Positions 38,679 to 47,300 of a stretch of 64,000 bases of DNA are shown here, one piece after another (position 1 is the stretch's first letter; each line of letters begins with the position of its first letter). The DNA is taken from the NCBI RefSeq assembly GCF_014196745.1, contig NZ_JACIEH010000003.1, forward strand, positions 248,001-312,000, given 5' to 3'. Below the pieces are notes generated by a model. It saw nothing but the letters and a program-made list of their open reading frames with translations. It was not told where the DNA came from and made no database searches. Made by a program: the position numbers and the translations under genes. The stretch is from Sphingomonas kyeonggiensis. Lineage in GTDB: Bacteria; Pseudomonadota; Alphaproteobacteria; Sphingomonadales; Sphingomonadaceae.

Positions 38679-39695
38679 ATGGTCGCGGCCAAGGCCGTCC
38701 GGGCAGCAAGCGGTTCTCAGGCCGCACGTGACCTGTACGACCGAATCGGAGAATTTCTGGTGGACCAGCGGCTGGATCCCGATCCGGCCAATTATGCGTT
38801 CGCCTATCAGCTCCTCGCCAATCCCGACGGTCCGCTGGCCCGCGCGGTGCACGCGCTGACCGATGGCGGCGTGCGGCTGACCCGGCGCGACATCGAGAGC
38901 CTGGGTTGCGACGCGCCGGCCGCCGGTACGCCGACCGCCACGATCGAGAAGGCCCAGGGCCTGGTCGCCCAGACCCAGATGCAGGTCGAGGGCTTCCAGG
39001 ACATGGTCACCGCGATGCGCGCCGAGACCAAGGATTTCGGCCGCGACCTTGCCGCCAGCGCGCAGGCGATGCGCACTTCGGGGGGCGACGGGAACGAGAT
39101 CAGCCGGATCACCGCGACGATGCTCGAGCGGGTCCGCAATGCCGAGGAGCGGCTCGAAAGCGCCAATCGCGAGGCCAATGAGCTGCGCACCAAGCTCGAG
39201 GAAGCCCGCGACAATGCCCGCAAGGATCCGCTGACCGGCCTGCCCAACCGCCGCGCCTTCGAGGAAGCCTATGCCGCCCAGGCCGCGGCTGGTGCGAAGA
39301 TCTGCATGGCGGTGTGCGACGTCGATCACTTCAAGTCGGTCAACGACCGCTTCGGCCACGTCGTCGGCGACCGCGTGCTCAAGGCGCTCGGCGAGGCGCT
39401 GTCGGACACCTGCAAGAACCATCTCGTCGCGCGCTATGGCGGCGAGGAGTTCGTCGTGCTGTTCACCGGGCTCGACCTCAAGGGCGCCCGCGAAGTGCTC
39501 GACCGTGCCCGCCTCGCCGTTTCCGCAAAGCGCTACCGCCTGCGCGAGACCGATGCGCCGCTCGGCGAGATAACCTTCTCCGCCGGCCTCAGCCCGGCCC
39601 AGCATGGCGAAGTGTTCGGCACCGTGTTCCATCGGGCCGACCAGCTTTGCTACGCCGCCAAGAATGGCGGCCGGAACTGCGTCCGCATCGACTGA
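38679..39695 (+). CDS. Diguanylate cyclase (GGDEF domain)
   Basis: A 338-aa soluble protein. The first ~150 residues are helical, with a coiled-coil just before the C-terminal GGDEF domain: DPLTGLPNRRAFEEAY, CDVDHFKSVNDRFGH and the active-site GGEEF (RYGGEEFVVLF). An RxxD I-site is not evident before it. Synthesises c-di-GMP. Start is uncertain: TTG at 38658 also fits. Confidence 0.9.
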   Translation: MVAAKAVRAASGSQAARDLYDRIGEFLVDQRLDPDPANYAFAYQLLANPDGPLARAVHALTDGGVRLTRRDIESLGCDAPAAGTPTATIEKAQGLVAQTQMQVEGFQDMVTAMRAETKDFGRDLAASAQAMRTSGGDGNEISRITATMLERVRNAEERLESANREANELRTKLEEARDNARKDPLTGLPNRRAFEEAYAAQAAAGAKICMAVCDVDHFKSVNDRFGHVVGDRVLKALGEALSDTCKNHLVARYGGEEFVVLFTGLDLKGAREVLDRARLAVSAKRYRLRETDAPLGEITFSAGLSPAQHGEVFGTVFHRADQLCYAAKNGGRNCVRID

Positions 39696-39726
39696 CCGGA
39701 ATCGGACACTGACTGTCCGCCTTTGA

Positions 39727-39765
39727 TTGGGAAAATACACCATAGCTTGGTGTGAAATTTCCCAA
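39727..39765. promoter_or_regulatory. Long imperfect palindrome upstream of the micro-ORF cluster
   Basis: TTGGGAAA...TACACCA faces TGGTGT...TTTCCCAA across a short centre, an interrupted 39-bp dyad. It lies 32 bp past the GGDEF stop and 51 bp upstream of the -24/-12 element, so could be either a terminator-like hairpin (no T run) or an activator-binding site. Function inferred only. Confidence 0.5.
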
Positions 39766-39816
39766 CCACACGTAACTTTCTAACGCGCCTCCAGTAAAAT
39801 CAAGTACTTAGAAAAC

Positions 39817-39832
39817 TGGCACGCTCCCTGCA
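39817..39832 (+). promoter_or_regulatory. Candidate sigma-54 (-24/-12) promoter
   Basis: TGGCACG-CTCC-CTGCA matches the TGGCACG-N4-TTGCA consensus with one mismatch, and the -24 GG and -12 GC have the correct spacing. Predicted start would be about 39844, 50 nt before the first micro-ORF. Activator binding could use the palindrome upstream. Confidence 0.6.
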
Positions 39833-39893
39833 ATTCATCTGGCATCGGCAGCCGGGTGGTCCGGCAGCCGAACACAGACAGGGAGTTACTCAA

Positions 39894-40001
39894 ATGGCCG
39901 TCCGTATCAGCTCGTTCCAGCACAGCGTTGCCGTCATCGGCGCAGTCGTCCTCAGCTATGGCATCCTGCTCTTCTCGTCCTCCGCCTTCCCGGTCGCATG
40001 A
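39894..40001 (+). CDS. Micro-ORF 1, 35-aa single-TM protein
   Basis: MAVRISSFQHSVAVIGAVVL then a hydrophobic GILLF segment ending FPVA; about residues 10-32 could be one membrane helix. SD CAGGGAGT lies 8 nt before the ATG. No family recognised. First of three tandem micro-ORFs downstream of a sigma-54-like promoter. Confidence 0.6.
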   Translation: MAVRISSFQHSVAVIGAVVLSYGILLFSSSAFPVA

Positions 40002-40036
40002 TCGCCGGCGGAACCGACGGAAGGGAGAGGATAAGC

Positions 40037-40132
40037 ATGACACGTAGCCTGATGATCGGTGTGGCATCATTCGCCTTCACCGCAATGACGATCGCCACGG
40101 TCGGCCTGCAGGGTTTCAGCCACTTCGGCTGA
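40037..40132 (+). CDS. Micro-ORF 2, 31-aa hydrophobic protein
   Basis: MTRSLMIGVASFAFTAMTIA followed by TVGLQGFSHFG; one likely membrane helix (residues 4-24). A very good SD (AAGGGAGAGG) precedes it by 6 nt. No family recognised. 35 bp after micro-ORF 1, same direction. Confidence 0.6.
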   Translation: MTRSLMIGVASFAFTAMTIATVGLQGFSHFG

Positions 40133-40218
40133 ACCCCTGCCGAGCCGCCCGGCGGCGGCCTCCAATGGCGGACCTCGGCGCGCCCACACAGGTTTCCCGG
40201 ATATCCCAGGAGGATATG

Positions 40219-40320
40219 ATGAGCGAAACCGCCGGGATGATCCACGAAGACGCGCTACCCGGACGGGAGAGCGCGCGCGTTTCGAAGCCGGACTGGCATC
40301 TTCCATCTCTGCGCGCATGA
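40219..40320 (+). CDS. Micro-ORF 3, 33-aa soluble protein
   Basis: MSETAGMIHEDALPGRESAR then a basic/aromatic end (SKPDWHLPSLRA). SD AGGAGGA is perfect; the second of two ATGs has the ideal 5-nt spacing (the first, at 40216, is too close). 86 bp after micro-ORF 2, so it could be separately transcribed. No family recognised. Confidence 0.5.
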   Translation: MSETAGMIHEDALPGRESARVSKPDWHLPSLRA

Positions 40321-40337
40321 CGACGCAGCGAAGACCG

Positions 40338-41498
40338 CTATTGCGCCGGGCAGGGTCTCCACCCCGGTGAGGGCACCAGCTTGAACGGGTGGAATACGCC
40401 CGGCTTCAATATGCCTTCGTCCTCGAGCATCGCCGTGAACGCTTCGTGCCGCGCATAGCGGCGGAAGGCGTGGAACGGCTCGGGTTCGCGGAAGCCGTAG
40501 CCCAACATGCCGCAATAGCCGCCCTCCGCTTGGATCGCCTCGCCCAGCTCCGGCTTCAGCCCGAAATCGGTGGGGTTGAACCTGCCGCTCAGCCCGATGA
40601 ACTTGTCCAGCACCGGATCGCCGCGATTGACCGTGTAGCGCAGGCTCGCAAGCTGCGGCCCCAGGTCGCGCAGCTTAGCGCAGGGCTGGCCTCGATCGAT
40701 CGCCGTCTGTTGCGACTGGTCGCAGAAGTCGATCCGCCCGATCGCCGGTGCCAGCATCAGTGCGTGTATGCGGTTGTGCCGGTCGGGCAGTGGCGGCGGG
40801 GTGAGCAACGCGGAATAATCGCCCTGCCAGGCCGCGGTGACCTTCCGCGTCCTGGCGATGAAGCCGGGATGATAGACCGGATTGCCCAGCGCACTCAGGA
40901 TCACCGAAGCGCCGCGGCTGTGGCTGATCAGGTAGATCTGCTTGCCCTGGATCCTTGCCAGCACCCGGCGCAGGCCGCGCGATCCGGCGAGCTGGCTGGT
41001 CGCGGTGGCGTGGAACCAGATCTTGCCGGCGCCGAGCAGCTTGCCGGTGAGCCCGTCCCAGTTGAAGCGGATCACGCCGTCGTCCGGCCCGAGATCGAGC
41101 TGCGCCTCGATCGTGTCATAGGGGGGCTCGCTGTCGTCGATCGCGCTGTTGAAGCCGTGGATCAGCACGAAGATCCGCTTCTTGCCGCGCGCGAACGCCT
41201 CGATATCGGCGAGCTGCCGCGCTTCCTCGCGGGCGATCAGCGAATCGAGCCCGGGCTTGCCCACTGCCTCGTTGAGCAGGCTGTCCGCCTTCAGCTTCTT
41301 GCCATCGGCATAGCTGCGCCAGCCATCGGGGTAGAAGGTGCCGTTCATGTCGACGAACAGCTCTGCCCGTCGCGCCGCCGCCGGATCGAGGTTGGCCGGG
41401 GCGAGGAATCGCTCGCTGACCGGATAGGAATGCGCCCAGCAGCCGCCGAGCAGGACGGCGAGCGCCAATGCAAATGTTCGCGCGAACCGTTTCCGCAT
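40338..41498 (-). CDS. Alpha/beta-hydrolase lipoprotein
   Basis: A 386-aa protein with lipobox LLGGC (lipidated Cys20). The hydrolase core has IFVLIHGFNSA (oxyanion) and SHSRGAS (nucleophile Ser), as in DUF900-type lipases/esterases. Outer- or inner-membrane anchored on the periplasmic side. Substrate unknown. Convergent with the micro-ORFs. Confidence 0.82.
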   Translation of the reverse strand: MRKRFARTFALALAVLLGGCWAHSYPVSERFLAPANLDPAAARRAELFVDMNGTFYPDGWRSYADGKKLKADSLLNEAVGKPGLDSLIAREEARQLADIEAFARGKKRIFVLIHGFNSAIDDSEPPYDTIEAQLDLGPDDGVIRFNWDGLTGKLLGAGKIWFHATATSQLAGSRGLRRVLARIQGKQIYLISHSRGASVILSALGNPVYHPGFIARTRKVTAAWQGDYSALLTPPPLPDRHNRIHALMLAPAIGRIDFCDQSQQTAIDRGQPCAKLRDLGPQLASLRYTVNRGDPVLDKFIGLSGRFNPTDFGLKPELGEAIQAEGGYCGMLGYGFREPEPFHAFRRYARHEAFTAMLEDEGILKPGVFHPFKLVPSPGWRPCPAQ

Positions 41499-41573
41499 GA
41501 TGCTCCCCGCCAGGCGAGCATCAGGTGGCAGGCGCCCGCCGGCGGGGCAAGCGCCTTTCGAACCGGGCCGAGA

Positions 41574-42188
41574 TCAGGCGGTGGCGCCCGCTCCGATCGT
41601 GCCGGTTGGCGCTTCCTCGCCGCGGGAATAGGTGCCGATGAGCAGGCCGGCAGCGATTACCCGGCCCTCCATTTCGCGCAGCACCGCGCCGCGGCCCGGA
41701 TTCTCGCCCGGGTCCTCGCCTTCGCTCAGCGCGAAGATCTGGAACGCGTAATTGTGCTCGCCATGGCCATTGGGCGGATCGGGCGGCAGCCAACCTTCGA
41801 CGAATCGGCTGTTGCGGCCGACATCCTCGCCGTCCGCGTCGCCTTCGCCATCGGGCGCGATCTCGCCTTCCTTGAGATCGCCTTCGAGCGGCAGGCCCCA
41901 TATGATCGCATGCACCACCGGCTGCGGGGTTGGCGCATCGGCGTCCTCGACGATCAGCACCAGCCGCGACGTGCCTTCGGGCACGCCGGTCCAGAAAAGC
42001 GGTGGCGACACGCCCTCGCCATCGGCGGTAAAGCGCTCGGGCAACCGCGCGCCATTCGCAAAGGCAGGGCTGGCGAGATGGATCACGCCCTCGGCGGCGA
42101 GCTCGGGCCGGACGATCGCCAACTTGTCGGCGCCGGCGCGAAAGGGGCTCAGCGCCTTGCCGAGCCAATGGGGGAGATGTTCGAGCAT
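41574..42188 (-). CDS. PEBP/YbhB-YbcL (Raf kinase inhibitor-like) protein
   Basis: A 204-aa PEBP-fold protein: FTADGEGVSPPLFWTGVPEG, VEDADAPTPQPVVHAIIWGL and PPNGHGEHNYAFQIFAL are the family ligand-site regions. Bacterial function unclear. No signal peptide. ATG at 42188 chosen by family N-terminus. Confidence 0.9.
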   Translation of the reverse strand: MLEHLPHWLGKALSPFRAGADKLAIVRPELAAEGVIHLASPAFANGARLPERFTADGEGVSPPLFWTGVPEGTSRLVLIVEDADAPTPQPVVHAIIWGLPLEGDLKEGEIAPDGEGDADGEDVGRNSRFVEGWLPPDPPNGHGEHNYAFQIFALSEGEDPGENPGRGAVLREMEGRVIAAGLLIGTYSRGEEAPTGTIGAGATA

Positions 42189-42261
42189 AAGCGCTCCGCT
42201 GGCCGGCCGATCGGGATGATCAGGCCTTTGCCGGAAAAGCGCATGACGGCGCCGGGTAGTT

Positions 42262-42681
42262 TCATTCGGCCGTGTCTTCGGGAGCATAGATGTCGAGATC
42301 GAGGTACAATCCGCGTTCGGCGAGCGCGGCGATCGTATCGGCCTCTAACTTCAGCCCGTCATTCCCGCTGCCGAGAAACGCACCCGCAAAGATTCTGCCA
42401 CCGAAACGCTTGGAGAAACCGCGCCAGACGCCGAAATCCCGAGTCAACGGCTCCAGCAACGCGCGTATCTGACCGTCGAGGTCGCCAGGCGAACAGCGAT
42501 CCGCCTCGATACGCCACGAACCCGTCGGGGCAATCTTCTCGGCGCCGAGCGACGTACGCCAAATACCTCTCTTCCGCACACCCACTGTCGGAGCGCTGCC
42601 TAGTCCTGCAGTCAGCTCTTCGGGATCGAGATCGTCACCGTAGAAGCCAAGCAGCGCGGCAGTCTCTCGCAACTCCCCCAT
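42262..42681 (-). CDS. DUF4279 domain protein
   Basis: A 139-aa protein matching DUF4279 (LGFYGDDLDPEELTAGLG then RRRG-like GVRKRGIWRTS). Function unknown; family members often occur in immunity or toxin-related neighbourhoods. Base composition looks lower in GC than the neighbours, a hint of transfer. Its start overlaps the GST stop by one base. Confidence 0.75.
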   Translation of the reverse strand: MGELRETAALLGFYGDDLDPEELTAGLGSAPTVGVRKRGIWRTSLGAEKIAPTGSWRIEADRCSPGDLDGQIRALLEPLTRDFGVWRGFSKRFGGRIFAGAFLGSGNDGLKLEADTIAALAERGLYLDLDIYAPEDTAE

Positions 42682-43352
42682 TAAAGGTCGAGCTTCTCGT
42701 AGTCGGCGGGGGGCGGAATGCCTTCCATCCGCTCGCTTAGCAGCGGGCGGAAGCTCGGGCGGCTCTTCATCCGGACGTACCAGCCCTTGGCCTGCTCATG
42801 GCTCTTCCAGTCGATCCCGCCGAGATAGTCGGCGATCGAGATCTGCGCGGCCGCGGCGAGATCGGCCAGGCTCATCGTCGGGCCGGCCAGCCAGGTGCGG
42901 TGATCGAGCAGATAATCGATGTAGTCGAGATGGTTGACTGCCGCCTTCATCGCGGTGCGCAGCGCCTGGCCGTCGGGCGACTGCTTGTAGACGATGCGCT
43001 TCAGCATGCGTTCGTGGAGCAGGGGTGCGGTGATCTCGGCATAGAAATTGGTGTCGAACCAGATCGTCAGGCGGCGGATCTCGGCACGATCGGTCGCCGT
43101 GCCGTTGAGCATCGGCGCCTTGTTCACCGTCTCCTCGAAGAACTCGCAGATCACCGAGGAATCGATCAGGGTCACGCCGCGCTCGGTATCGGCCATCACC
43201 GGCACCTGCCCGGTGGGGTTCAGGTCGAGGAATTCGTCGCGCCGCAGCCAGGGCGATTCCCGCACCGGCTCATAGCCGACGCCCTTCTCGGCCAGCAGCA
43301 GCCGGACCTTGCGCGAGAAGGGACAGAGGGGGAATTGATAAAGCTGCCACAT
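42681..43352 (-). CDS. Glutathione S-transferase-like protein, FzlA candidate
   Basis: A 223-aa GST-fold protein: N-terminal thioredoxin-like domain (YQFPLCPFSRKVRLLLAEKG) and helical C-terminal domain. The C-terminal end YVRMKSRPSFRPLLSERMEG then PPPADYEKLDL resembles FzlA, the FtsZ-binding division protein of alphaproteobacteria, more than detoxifying GSTs. The division role is inferred. Confidence 0.85.
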   Translation of the reverse strand: MWQLYQFPLCPFSRKVRLLLAEKGVGYEPVRESPWLRRDEFLDLNPTGQVPVMADTERGVTLIDSSVICEFFEETVNKAPMLNGTATDRAEIRRLTIWFDTNFYAEITAPLLHERMLKRIVYKQSPDGQALRTAMKAAVNHLDYIDYLLDHRTWLAGPTMSLADLAAAAQISIADYLGGIDWKSHEQAKGWYVRMKSRPSFRPLLSERMEGIPPPADYEKLDL

Positions 43353-43421
43353 GAGGCCGCTTTAGGACTCGCCGCGCGCCCGCGTAAAGCGATTGCCGAC
43401 CGGCTGGTCGATAAAAGCCGC

Positions 43422-43847
43422 TTATTTGGGGTCGAGCGCGCCGCGCAGTGGCTGAAGCGCCGCGCGCAGGCGTGCGGCGGTCTCGGCGAGCGAGTCCTGC
43501 ATCTGGAGCGCCCCCTCGGTCAGCTTGCCGGCGACCACGACGGCACTGCGCGCGTTCTTGTGGAAATTCCGGTCGAAGTCCGGATCGCGGCGGCGCTGGA
43601 TGTCGCCCAGCGTCTCGTTCTCGTCGACCGTCGGATCCACATAATGGGCGACCGGGCCGACGCGGGTGTCGAGCACGATGCCGGCCAGGTTGGTCAGCAT
43701 CGCGGCCGCCCCTTCCTGCACCATCGGGTTGTTGAGCGCGCGGGCGAGCGCCTCGGTCCTGTCGCGGGTGCTCGGTTCCGGCTGGGTCTGGGCAAGCGCC
43801 GGCGTGGCGGCGGCGCAGAACAGGGCGGCGGTGAGGACGAGACGCAT
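43422..43847 (-). CDS. Exported protein of unknown function
   Basis: A 141-aa protein with signal peptide (LTAALFCAAATPALAQ). Mature part is helical with a long amphipathic C-terminal region. No family recognised. 69 bp from the GST gene on the same strand. Confidence 0.75.
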   Translation of the reverse strand: MRLVLTAALFCAAATPALAQTQPEPSTRDRTEALARALNNPMVQEGAAAMLTNLAGIVLDTRVGPVAHYVDPTVDENETLGDIQRRRDPDFDRNFHKNARSAVVVAGKLTEGALQMQDSLAETAARLRAALQPLRGALDPK

Positions 43848-43951
43848 GACAGGCTCCGGAGTCGGATCGGATAGCGGTGCCTTATATCACAGATAGTTGG
43901 CGCTTGCGGAGCCCATTGCGACGAGCCGTTCTCTTCCCCCGGAAGGTGGAA

Positions 43952-44338
43952 TCAGAAAGCGGTGCCACAGGAATCGGCGGTCAGTACCCATTCGGACTGC
44001 CCTAGGCTGTTTTCCTTGCGCGTCAGGCGAACCGGGTCACCGCGGCGGCATCGTCCGATCAGGTGTCTATCACCCGTGAACCGCTGTACGCCGCCGCCCG
44101 GCATCGTGACGTCGATCGCCGCTATCGGACCATTTGCGAGAGTGTACTTGCCCCCCGAAGGTAGGCCCTGCCGCAGATCGAAGATGGTGCCTGTCGCCAC
44201 GACGGCCGTGGTGCCGGGGCGCGGGAGCTTCTCCCAGGCCCACCAGCAGGCGAGTGCCACGACGACGAGCAACAGCAAGGCGGCGGCCCAGTCGCGCCGA
44301 TACTCCCAAAGGAGGAATCGGACGAACCGGGCCGGCAT
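43952..44338 (-). CDS. Single-TM protein of unknown function, next to gltB
   Basis: A 128-aa protein with one N-terminal membrane helix (about residues 18-36, AALLLLVVVALACWW) and a small exported beta-rich domain with two Cys (GRCRRGD, ADSCGTAF). It starts 2 bp after gltB, so is probably in its operon. Lower GC than gltB. No family recognised. Confidence 0.72.
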   Translation of the reverse strand: MPARFVRFLLWEYRRDWAAALLLLVVVALACWWAWEKLPRPGTTAVVATGTIFDLRQGLPSGGKYTLANGPIAAIDVTMPGGGVQRFTGDRHLIGRCRRGDPVRLTRKENSLGQSEWVLTADSCGTAF

Positions 44339-44340
44339 CC

Positions 44341-47300
44341 CTACTCTGCCGCCACGGCCTCGACCGCGTCGTCGTTGAGTGGCATCGGCAGGCGCGTCAG
44401 CATTTCCTTCGGCACCACCTGCCAGAAGCTGCCGATCGCGCGGTCCCAGTCCTCGAGCAGGCCGGCGGCCCATTTGCTGTCGGTCGCGGCGACATGGGCC
44501 TCGACCAGGTCGCGCAGCTTGGCTTCCCAATGCGGCGTGGCGGGGCGCTGCCAGACGATGCTCTCCGGATTGGCGCGCTGCTCGAAGCTGCCGTCCTCGT
44601 CATAGACGAAGGCCATGCCGCCGGTCATGCCCGCGCCGAAGTTCATGCCGACCTGGCCGAGCAGCACCGCAGTGCCGCCGGTCATGTACTCGCAGCCATT
44701 GGCGCCGCAGCCCTCGACCACCACTTCGGCGCCCGAGTTGCGTACCGCGAAGCGCTCGCCCGCCTGGCCGGCGGCGAACAGCCGGCCCGAGGTGGCGCCG
44801 TAGAGTACGGTGTTGCCGATGATCGTGTTCTTCCACGATTCGACCGGCGAGCTGACCAGCGGTCGCACCACGATGATGCCGCCCGACAGGCCCTTGCCGA
44901 CATAGTCGTTGCTGTCGCCGAACACTTCCAGCGTCACGCCCTTGCACAGGAAGGCACCGAGCGATTGGCCGGCCGAGCCGCGCAGGCGGACATGGACATG
45001 GCCGTCGGCGAGCGTCGACATGCCGTAGAGGCGGGTGATCTCGGACGAGAGCCGGGTGCCGACCGCGCGGTGAGTGTTCCGCACATTATAGGTCAGCTGC
45101 ATCTTCTCGCGGCGCGCGAAGACCGGGGCTGCGTCCTTGATCATCTGCGCATCGAGGCTGTCGGGCACTTCGTTGCGGAAGGTCGACAGGCTGAAGCGGC
45201 GCTCGGCGTCGTCCGCATCGACCTTGGCGAGGATCGGATTGAGATCGAGATCGTCGAGATGCTCGGCGCCGCGGCTGACCTGGCGGAGCAGCTCGGTGCG
45301 GCCGATCACTTCGTCCAGGCTGCGGAAGCCGAGCTTGGCGAGGATCTCGCGGACTTCCTCGGCGATGAAGGTCATCAGGTTGATGACCTTTTCCGGCGTG
45401 CCGACGAACTTCTGGCGCAGCTTCTCGTCCTGGGTGCAGACGCCGACCGGGCAGGTGTTCGAATGGCACTGGCGAACCATGATGCAGCCCATCGCGACGA
45501 GGCTGAGCGTGCCGATGCCATATTCCTCGGCACCGAGGATCGCGGCGACGACGATGTCGCGCCCGGTCTTGAGGCCGCCATCGGTGCGCAGCTTCACCCG
45601 GCCGCGCAGGCCGTTGAGCGTCAGCGTCTGGTTGACTTCGGTCAGGCCCATTTCCCAGGGCGTGCCGGCGTACTTGACCGACGTCTGCGGGCTAGCGCCG
45701 GTGCCGCCGACATGGCCGGCGACCAGGATGACGTCCGCATGCGCCTTGGCCACACCGGCGGCGACCGTGCCGATGCCCGCCGAGCTGACCAGCTTCACGC
45801 ACACCCGCGCCCGCGGGTTGATCATCTTCAGATCGTAGATGAGCTGCGCCAGGTCCTCGATCGAATAGATGTCGTGGTGCGGCGGCGGCGAGATCAGGGT
45901 GACCCCCGGCGTCGCGTGACGCAGCTTGGCGATGAACTCGGTGACCTTGAAGCCAGGCAGCTGGCCGCCCTCGCCGGGCTTGGCGCCCTGGGCGACCTTG
46001 ATCTCGATCTCGTCACAGGCGTTGAGATATTCGGCGGTGACGCCGAACCGGCCCGAGGCGATCTGCTTGATCGTCGAGTTGGCGTTGTCGCCATTCTCGT
46101 ACGGCGTGTAGCGCAGCTTGTCCTCGCCGCCCTCGCCCGACACTGCCTTGGCACCGATGCGGTTCATCGCGATCGCCAGCGTCTCGTGCGCCTCGGGCGA
46201 GAGCGCGCCGAGCGACATGCCCGGGGTGACGAAGCGCTTGCGGATCTCGGTGATCGCCTCGACCTGGTCGATCTGGATCCCTTCGTTCGGGAAGTTGAAC
46301 TCGAGCAGGTCGCGCAGATAGACCGGCGGCAGATCGCGCACGCCGCGCGAGAAGGCCATGTAGGACGAGTAGCTGTCGGTCGACACCGCGGTCTGCAGCA
46401 GGTGCATCAGCTGCGCCGAATAGGCATGGGTCTCGCCGCCGTGGCGCTGGCGATAGAAGCCGCCGATCGGCAGCGTCGCGACGCCGCGGTCATAGGCCGC
46501 CTGGTGGCGCATCATCGCCGAGAGGTGGAGCGAGGCATAGCCTTCACCCGAGATCTTGGCGGGCATGCCGGGGAACAGGTCGTTGACCAGTGCGCGCGAC
46601 AGGCCGACGGCCTCGAAGTTGTAGCCGCCACGATAGGAGGAGATCACCGCGATCCCCATCTTCGACATGATCTTGAGCAGGCCCTCGTCGATCGCCTTGC
46701 GGTGGCGCTTGAGGCACTCCTCGATGCTGATCTCGCCGAACAGGCCACGGCTGTGGCGATCGGCGATCGAGGCCTCGGTCAGATAGGCGTTCACCGTGGT
46801 CGCGCCGACGCCGATCAGCACCGCGTAGTAATGCGTGTCGAGGCACTCGGCCGAGCGGACATTGACCGAGGCGTAGCTGCGCAGGCCGCGGCGGACGAGA
46901 TGCGTGTGCACCGCCGCTGCCGCCAGCACGCCGGCGATCGCCGCGCGGCCCTCCGAGACATGCTCGTCGGTGAGGAACAGTTCGGTGCAGCCGGCGCGGA
47001 CCGCCTGCTCGGCCTCGTAGCGAATGCGCTTGATCGCCTCGCGCAGATCCTCCGGCGTGCCGCCGGCGGCGAAGGTGCAGTCGATCTCGGCAGACTGGCT
47101 GCCGAAATGGGCGCGCAGCCGGTCCCAGTCGCCATTGGTCAGCACCGGGCTCTCGAGCACGAGCACCTTGGAGCCGCCACCCTCGGTATCGAGGATGTTG
47201 GCGAGATTCCCGAAGCGTGTCTTGAGCGTCATCACCTGGCGTTCGCGCAGGGAGTCGATCGGCGGGTTGGTGACCTGGCTGAAGTTCTGGCGGAAGAACT

